Positions 14,084 to 18,658 of a stretch of DNA of 18,658 nt are shown one piece after another; the stretch's first letter is position 1; each line of letters begins with the position of its first letter. Below the pieces are notes generated by a model. The model made no database searches. It saw only the letters and a program-made list of their open reading frames with translations, and was not told the origin of the DNA. This stretch comes from Aquamicrobium sp. (GTDB taxonomy: Bacteria > Pseudomonadota > Alphaproteobacteria > Rhizobiales > Rhizobiaceae). The stretch covers positions 1-18,658 of the forward strand of contig JACZJD010000167.1 of assembly GCA_014860725.1 (NCBI GenBank), in the 5' to 3' direction. The position numbers and the translations under genes are program-made.

Positions 14084-16480
14084 TCACCCCTGGGAGGAGG
14101 GTGCGTCGGCCCCCGGCCGGTCCCGCAGCAGCCGGAAGATGCGCTCCGGCGTCACGGGCAGCGTGTCCACGCAGACGCCGAGAGGCGCCAGAGCGTCGGC
14201 CACGGCGTTCGCGACCGCGGCGGGCGCGCCGATCGTGCCGCCCTCGCCCATGCCGCGGAAGCCGCCGACATTGTTCGGCAGGTCCGCCTCGATGTGGACG
14301 ATGCCGATGTCGGGAACGTTGGTGGCGACCGGCACGAGATAGTCCGCGAGGCTTGCCGTCACCGCCTGGCCCTGGTCGTCGTGCACGATCTCCTCGAGGA
14401 GGGCCGCGCCGATGCCCTGCGCCACCGCGCCGTGGATCTGGCCGTCCACGATCATCGGATTGATGATCTTGCCGCAGTCCTCGGCGACCACGTAGCGGAG
14501 GATACGGACGCCGTAGGTGTCCCGGTCCACCTCGACCATCGCGAGGTGGGTCGAGGAGCATGCGGTGCCGAGATAGGGATCGTAGGTCTCGGACGCGACG
14601 AGGTCCTCGCGCCGCTCCAGCGGGATGCGCCCCATCTGCCTGTAGACCGCCGTCGCCACCTCCTTCAGCGTCATGGTCAGGTTGGAGTTGCGGCTGGAGA
14701 CGACGCCCTCGTGCATGTCGAGGTCGGCGACGTCCTGCTCCATCAGATAGGCGGCGGCGCGCAGGACCTTGGCCTTCACCGCCCTTGCCGCGAGGGTGGC
14801 CGCCCCGCCCGCCAGCACGGCCGAACGGCTGGCATAGGTGCCGGTCGACGTCGGAACGAGCGCGCTGTCGCCGTGCTGGACCTGGATGTCCTCGAGCCTG
14901 CAGCCCATCTCGTCGGCGATCACCTGGGCAAGCGTCGTCTCCAGCCCCTGCCCGTGCGAGGAGATGCCGAAGGCCGCCGTGACCGAGCCGGTCGAATCGA
15001 TCTCGATCCTCGAGGTTTCCATGCCGGTGTTGATCGGCATGCCGGGCGCGACGGAGATGCGCGAGCCGATGCCCGTCAGTTCGGCATAGCTCGCCAGCCC
15101 TATCCCCACCCAGCGGCCGGCAGCGCGCGCGGCCTCCCGCTCCCTGACCAGAGCGGGATAGTCGGCATGGTCGCAGGCGCCCCTGAGGCATTCCTGGAAC
15201 GCGGACTTGTCCCAGATGATGCCGGAGGCGGTGCGGTAGGGGAACTCGTCGTCCCCGACCAGATTGCGGCGGCGGAACTCGACCGGGTCCATGCCGAGCT
15301 TGCGCGCGGCCATCTCCACCAGGCGCTCCATGGCGAAGGTGGAGGACGGCCGGCCCACCCCGCGATAGGGCCCGGTCGGCGGCTTCGGCGTCAGAACCCC
15401 TCTGACGCGGCCGCGATAGTGCTCCATCCTGTACGGCCCGGGCAGGAAGCTCACCACCTGCACGGGTTCGAGCGCCGCCGTCCACGGATAGATCGAATAG
15501 GCGCCGACATCGCCGATGACGTCAGCGCGAAGGCCGAGCATCGTCCCGTCGCTGTCGACGGCGAGCTCGGCCTCGATCAGTTCGTCGAAGGCCTGACTGG
15601 TGGCCGAAAGGTCCTCCAGCCGGTCGCTGACATATTTGACCGGCCGCCCCAGCTTGCGCGCCAGCACGCAGACCAGCATCTCCTCGCAATAGAGCGAGCC
15701 TTTCGCCCCGAAGCTGCCGCCGACATCCGGCGCGACGACCCGCAACCGCGTCCCCGGCAGATCGAGGCAGTCGGACAGCACGTCGCGGACGATGCCGGGG
15801 CTGCCCGACGAGGTGTGGAGCGTCAGCGATTGCCTGCGCGCATCCCATTCCGCGAGATAGGACCGGGTCTCCATCGCGACGGCGGTCTTGCGCGTCATGC
15901 GGAAGCGCCCCTTGACGGTGACCGGGGCGGTGGCGATCACGCCGTCGACGTCGCCGCGCTTGAATTCCCGCCTGATGATGACGTTCGTCCCAGCCTCCTC
16001 GTGGAGAAGCGGGGCGTCGTCCCCGACCGCATCGACCTGACGGAGCGCGAACGGCAGCGGCTCGTATGCGATCGAGACATGCTCCAGCGCGTCCTCGGCG
16101 GCGTAGCGGCTTTCGGCCACCACCGCGACGACCGGCTCGCCGACATAGCGCACCTTTCCCCGCGCCAGCGGCCAGATCGGCGTGGCGTAGTATCCCTGCA
16201 TTCGCGAGGTCGCGATGGCCGGGTTGACCTCCCCTTCGAGGTCCGCCGCCTCGTAGATCGCCATCACGCCCGGCACCGACAGGGCGTCGCCGACGTCGAT
16301 GCCGGCGATGCGGGCATGCGGCTGGTCCGACCGACGCAGGGCCACGTGGAGCGTCCCCGGCGGGTTCATGTCGTCGACGTAGCGCCCCACGCCGGCAAGA
16401 AGGCGCGGGTCCTCCGTTCGCTTGATGCGCTTGCCGACGAGCTTCGGGCGGAGCTCGACCGAGAAATCGACGCGGTTCAT
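14084..16480 (-). CDS. Xanthine dehydrogenase/CoxL-family molybdopterin-binding large subunit
   Basis: A 798-aa catalytic subunit of a three-part molybdenum hydroxylase. The N-terminal aldehyde oxidase a/b hammerhead part has VGKRIKRTEDPRLLAGVGRYVDD (15-37) and VRYVGEPVVAVVAE (110-123). Molybdopterin-binding loops include VGGSFGAKG (253-261). The active-site loop is PYRGVGR (371-377), the form II type, not the AYxCSFR of true CO dehydrogenase. GMGEGGTIGAP near the end holds the base Glu (about E746). It should hydroxylate a carbon next to a heteroatom or carbonyl with water as oxygen source. The ATG overlaps the stop of the MBL gene (ATGA), so the two are coupled. Substrate unknown; a heteroaromatic or furan acid/CoA ester fits the neighbours. 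Confidence 0.9.
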   Translation of the reverse strand: MNRVDFSVELRPKLVGKRIKRTEDPRLLAGVGRYVDDMNPPGTLHVALRRSDQPHARIAGIDVGDALSVPGVMAIYEAADLEGEVNPAIATSRMQGYYATPIWPLARGKVRYVGEPVVAVVAESRYAAEDALEHVSIAYEPLPFALRQVDAVGDDAPLLHEEAGTNVIIRREFKRGDVDGVIATAPVTVKGRFRMTRKTAVAMETRSYLAEWDARRQSLTLHTSSGSPGIVRDVLSDCLDLPGTRLRVVAPDVGGSFGAKGSLYCEEMLVCVLARKLGRPVKYVSDRLEDLSATSQAFDELIEAELAVDSDGTMLGLRADVIGDVGAYSIYPWTAALEPVQVVSFLPGPYRMEHYRGRVRGVLTPKPPTGPYRGVGRPSSTFAMERLVEMAARKLGMDPVEFRRRNLVGDDEFPYRTASGIIWDKSAFQECLRGACDHADYPALVREREAARAAGRWVGIGLASYAELTGIGSRISVAPGMPINTGMETSRIEIDSTGSVTAAFGISSHGQGLETTLAQVIADEMGCRLEDIQVQHGDSALVPTSTGTYASRSAVLAGGAATLAARAVKAKVLRAAAYLMEQDVADLDMHEGVVSSRNSNLTMTLKEVATAVYRQMGRIPLERREDLVASETYDPYLGTACSSTHLAMVEVDRDTYGVRILRYVVAEDCGKIINPMIVDGQIHGAVAQGIGAALLEEIVHDDQGQAVTASLADYLVPVATNVPDIGIVHIEADLPNNVGGFRGMGEGGTIGAPAAVANAVADALAPLGVCVDTLPVTPERIFRLLRDRPGADAPSSQG

Positions 16481-17234
16481 TCGTAGAACCCGGCACCCTT
16501 GCGCAGGCGCTGCCACTGCTCGTCGTCATGGGCGGAGACGACGGTTTCGCCCCGGTCGCGGAAGCGCCTGAGCTGCGCAAGGGCGGCGGCGGCCAGGTCC
16601 ATGTCCCATGTGTTCTTCGGCGGCATACCCTCGTCGATGTTCGCCTGCAGCGGGGCGGCGTCGGAGGCGAGGACGAACGTCCCGTCGCGGTCGAGGCCGA
16701 CCCTTGCCACCGTCAGCCCGGGCGTGTGGCCCGGCATCGGCACGAGCACGATCCTGCCGTCGCCGAAGAGGTCGTGCTCGCCGTCGAAGGTCCGGAAGCC
16801 CTGCGGCTGGTCCCATTCGCGCGGGAAATAGCCCTGCTGCTCCGCGCCCTCGGCCCGCGCCGCCGCGACCTCGGCCGCGTGGCAGAAGATCGTCGCGCGG
16901 CGAAAGTGCTCGTTGCAGCCGCAATGGTCGGGATGAAGATGCGAGCATATGACGACGTCGATGTCGTCGGGCGACAGGCCGAGCTTGCCGAGCTCGCCGA
17001 CGACGGTCTGGTCGGGGGTGAAGATCGGCGTCATGACCCTCGCAAGGCCGCCCCAGCGCCCTTCCGGATCGACGGCGGCCTGCGGGCTGCACCCGCTGTC
17101 GAAGAGGACGTTCCCCTGCGCATGCCGGATCAGCGAGGCATGGACGGGCAGTTCGATCGTCTCGTCGCGGGCAGCGCCGGGCACGTAGATCGACCGCCGC
17201 ATGCGCAGGCGTCCGCCCGCAAGGAAATGCATCT

Positions 17235-17238
<4 letters not shown>
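16477..17238 (-). CDS. MBL-fold metallo-hydrolase, N-acyl-homoserine-lactonase-like
   Basis: A 253-aa metallo-beta-lactamase-fold hydrolase. Metal ligands are visible: HLHPDH (H100, H102, D104, H105), H171 in MPGHTPG, D193 in ASD and H237 in SAHD. LIRHAQGNVLFDSGCSP (36-52) and the SHLHPDHCG loop resemble the lactonase branch (AiiA/AttM-like) rather than beta-lactamases or glyoxalase II. There is no signal peptide, so it is cytosolic. It is embedded between the 2Fe-2S and molybdopterin subunit genes, overlapping both by 4 nt (ATGA on each side), which makes it an integral operon member. Likely role: hydrolysing a lactone, lactam or ester generated by the hydroxylase (inference). Quorum quenching is an alternative but less suggested by context. 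Confidence 0.87.
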
Positions 17239-17713
<475 letters not shown>

Positions 17714-17714
<1 letters not shown>

Positions 17715-18545
17715 CACGCATGCCCTTTCGCGGCCGAGGCCCTGCGCCACGCCTCGCCCAGCGCCCGCCGCGCGAGCGCAGCCGAAAGATGCCGCCGGTA
17801 GTCCGCCGAGGCGTGAAGATCGGTATTCGGCTCCAGCGTATCGGCGAGCAGCTCGGCCACTTCGTCCAGGAGGCGCGGCGTGACTTCCCTGCCTTCGACC
17901 AGGGCTTCGACCGCGGCCAGCCGCAGCGGCGTCTCGCCGACGCCCATCATGCCGAAACGCACCCCGGCGGCGACCCCGTCATGCCGGCGCATCGTCGTCG
18001 CCACGCAGGCGAGCGCGAAGTCGCCATGCCGTCTCGCGAATTCCTCGAAGGCCCAGCCGGTGTCCGGCGCGAGTGCGTCGATGGCGATCGACGTCACGAG
18101 CTCGTCCGGCTCCAGCGCATTGACGAGCGAGCCGACGAAGAAATCCGCCGCCGGGATGGTGCGGCTTCCACGCACGGAAACCGCCTCGATCTCGCCGTTC
18201 AGCAGCAGCGTCATCAGCGGCATTTCGGCGGCCGGGTCGGCGTGGCACACGCTGCCGCAGAACGTTCCCCTGTTGCGCACCGTCAGATGCGCGACATGGC
18301 GCATGGCCTCGTGGACGACCGGGGCCTTCTCCCGGACGAGCGAGTCGGTCGCGGTCATGCGATGGCGGACCGTCGCGCCGAGGCGCAGCCTGTCCTCCTC
18401 CAGCCGGATCGCCGCCAGCCCGGGGATGTCGTTGATGTCGATGAGGACCGCGGGCTTCACCAAACGGAAGTTGATCATGGGCATCAGGCTCTGACCGCCC
18501 GCGACGATCTTGCCGTCGCCGCCGGCGGCTGCCAGCGCCTCCGCC
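17714..18545 (-). CDS. CoxM-type FAD-binding middle subunit, 5' end disrupted
   Basis: This is the FAD subunit of the molybdenum hydroxylase. FAD-binding motifs are AGGQSLMPMIN at the N-terminal side and TVRNRGTFCGSVCHADPAAEMP further in, followed by the CO_deh_flav_C-like region with FARRHGDFALACVA. The first ATG in frame is at 18484 (256 aa), which would start inside the FAD-binding motif, so it is not the natural start. Codons matching the family continue upstream to 18545 (AEALAAAGG and so on). There the sequence folds back on itself and the minus-strand frame hits TAG at 18556-18554. The missing N-terminus, PFDYLRARSVAEA, is found on the plus strand at 18546-18658. The natural protein is probably about 290-300 aa. 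The stop overlaps the CoxS start. Confidence 0.85.
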
Positions 18546-18658
18546 CCTTTCGACTATCTGCGCGCGCGCTCGGTCGCGGAAGCGGCGGAGGCGCTGGCAG
18601 CCGCCGGCGGCGACGGCAAGATCGTCGCGGGCGGTCAGAGCCTGATGCCCATGATCAA
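18471..18658. repeat. 75-bp perfect inverted repeat with 38-nt spacer at window end
   Basis: Bases 18471-18545 and 18584-18658 are exact reverse complements (75 bp each), separated by 18546-18583. The right arm runs to the last base of the window, so the repeat may be longer. Both arms encode the same coxM codons in opposite directions, and the spacer occurs once. This is the form expected of a fold-back (inverted) chimera or assembly error. Confidence 0.9.
18546..18658 (+). pseudogene. N-terminal coxM fragment in inverted orientation
   Basis: Read on the plus strand from 18546, the 37 codons give PFDYLRARSVAEAAEALAAA, then GGDGKIVAGGQSLMPMI. This is the standard beginning of a CoxM-type FAD subunit and runs off the window. 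It overlaps in content with the minus-strand coxM gene, which lacks exactly the first 13 or so of these residues. Best read as the real 5' end of that gene displaced to the other strand by the fold-back, not as a second gene copy. Confidence 0.7.

Noticed and set aside
13992..15485. In-frame N-terminal extension of hxlR-2 up to 15485
   Set aside because: The extension runs through coxL in another frame, is Arg/Gly/Ala-rich and has no counterpart in the paralogous regulator. Only the part from about 13991 carries HxlR features.
14294..16486. A 730-codon plus-strand open frame opposite the large subunit gene
   Set aside because: Biased composition (His/Arg/Asp/Gly), no recognisable motifs, and wholly antisense to a gene with clear catalytic motifs.
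18471..18658. Invertible DNA switch controlling coxM
   Set aside because: Inverting the segment restores the FAD-subunit N-terminal codons but provides no ATG or ribosome-binding site before an in-frame TGA, and no recombinase is nearby. Placement exactly at the window end favours an artefact.

Overview
The window is GC-rich DNA with tightly packed genes, ATGA/TGATG start-stop overlaps and few leader regions. Codon use and gene content suggest an alphaproteobacterium, probably Hyphomicrobiales/Rhizobiales-like. That assignment is inferred, because no rRNA or marker gene is present. No tRNA, rRNA, IS element, phage gene or CRISPR array was seen. The window reads as one catabolic locus: import of an organic acid, activation to a CoA thioester, and molybdenum-dependent hydroxylation.

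Left edge (1-2457): the N-terminal third of an IclR-type regulator with two 15-bp palindromes in front of it; a hairpin-rich gap; then a leftward pair, mocA-like (molybdenum cofactor cytidylyltransferase) and xdhC-like (cofactor insertion and maturation). These would mature the molybdenum hydroxylase encoded at the far right. They diverge from a rightward regulator (2458-3585) built of two HxlR winged-helix modules, each followed by a Cys cluster.

Middle (3636-9344), all leftward: ABC solute-binding protein, then a crotonase-fold protein, an SDR-fold protein, an AMP-forming acyl-CoA ligase and an iron-type alcohol dehydrogenase. Divergent from this operon, rightward (9610-12998), are the other four subunits of a LivGFHM-type branched-chain amino acid/aromatic acid ABC importer.

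Right (13023-18658), leftward: a CoxM-type FAD subunit, a CoxS-type 2Fe-2S subunit, a metallo-beta-lactamase-fold hydrolase and a CoxL-type molybdopterin subunit, each overlapping the next by 1-4 nt, followed by a second double-HxlR regulator. The last 188 bases are a 75-bp perfect inverted repeat around a 38-nt spacer. It places the true N-terminus of CoxM on the wrong strand, which most simply means a fold-back chimera at a contig end.

Points that stand out: (i) a 17-bp element present three times, at the hxlR-1/xdhC divergent promoter and twice in the SBP/livG divergent promoter, which ties these operons into one probable regulon; (ii) paired tandem-HxlR regulators with Cys clusters; (iii) an SDR in which all four catalytic tetrad positions are replaced and a crotonase lacking both catalytic glutamates; (iv) a lactonase-like MBL hydrolase embedded inside a molybdenum hydroxylase operon. 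Together these suggest ring hydroxylation followed by lactone or lactam opening, logically similar to the furoyl-CoA route. The substrate cannot be read from the sequence.
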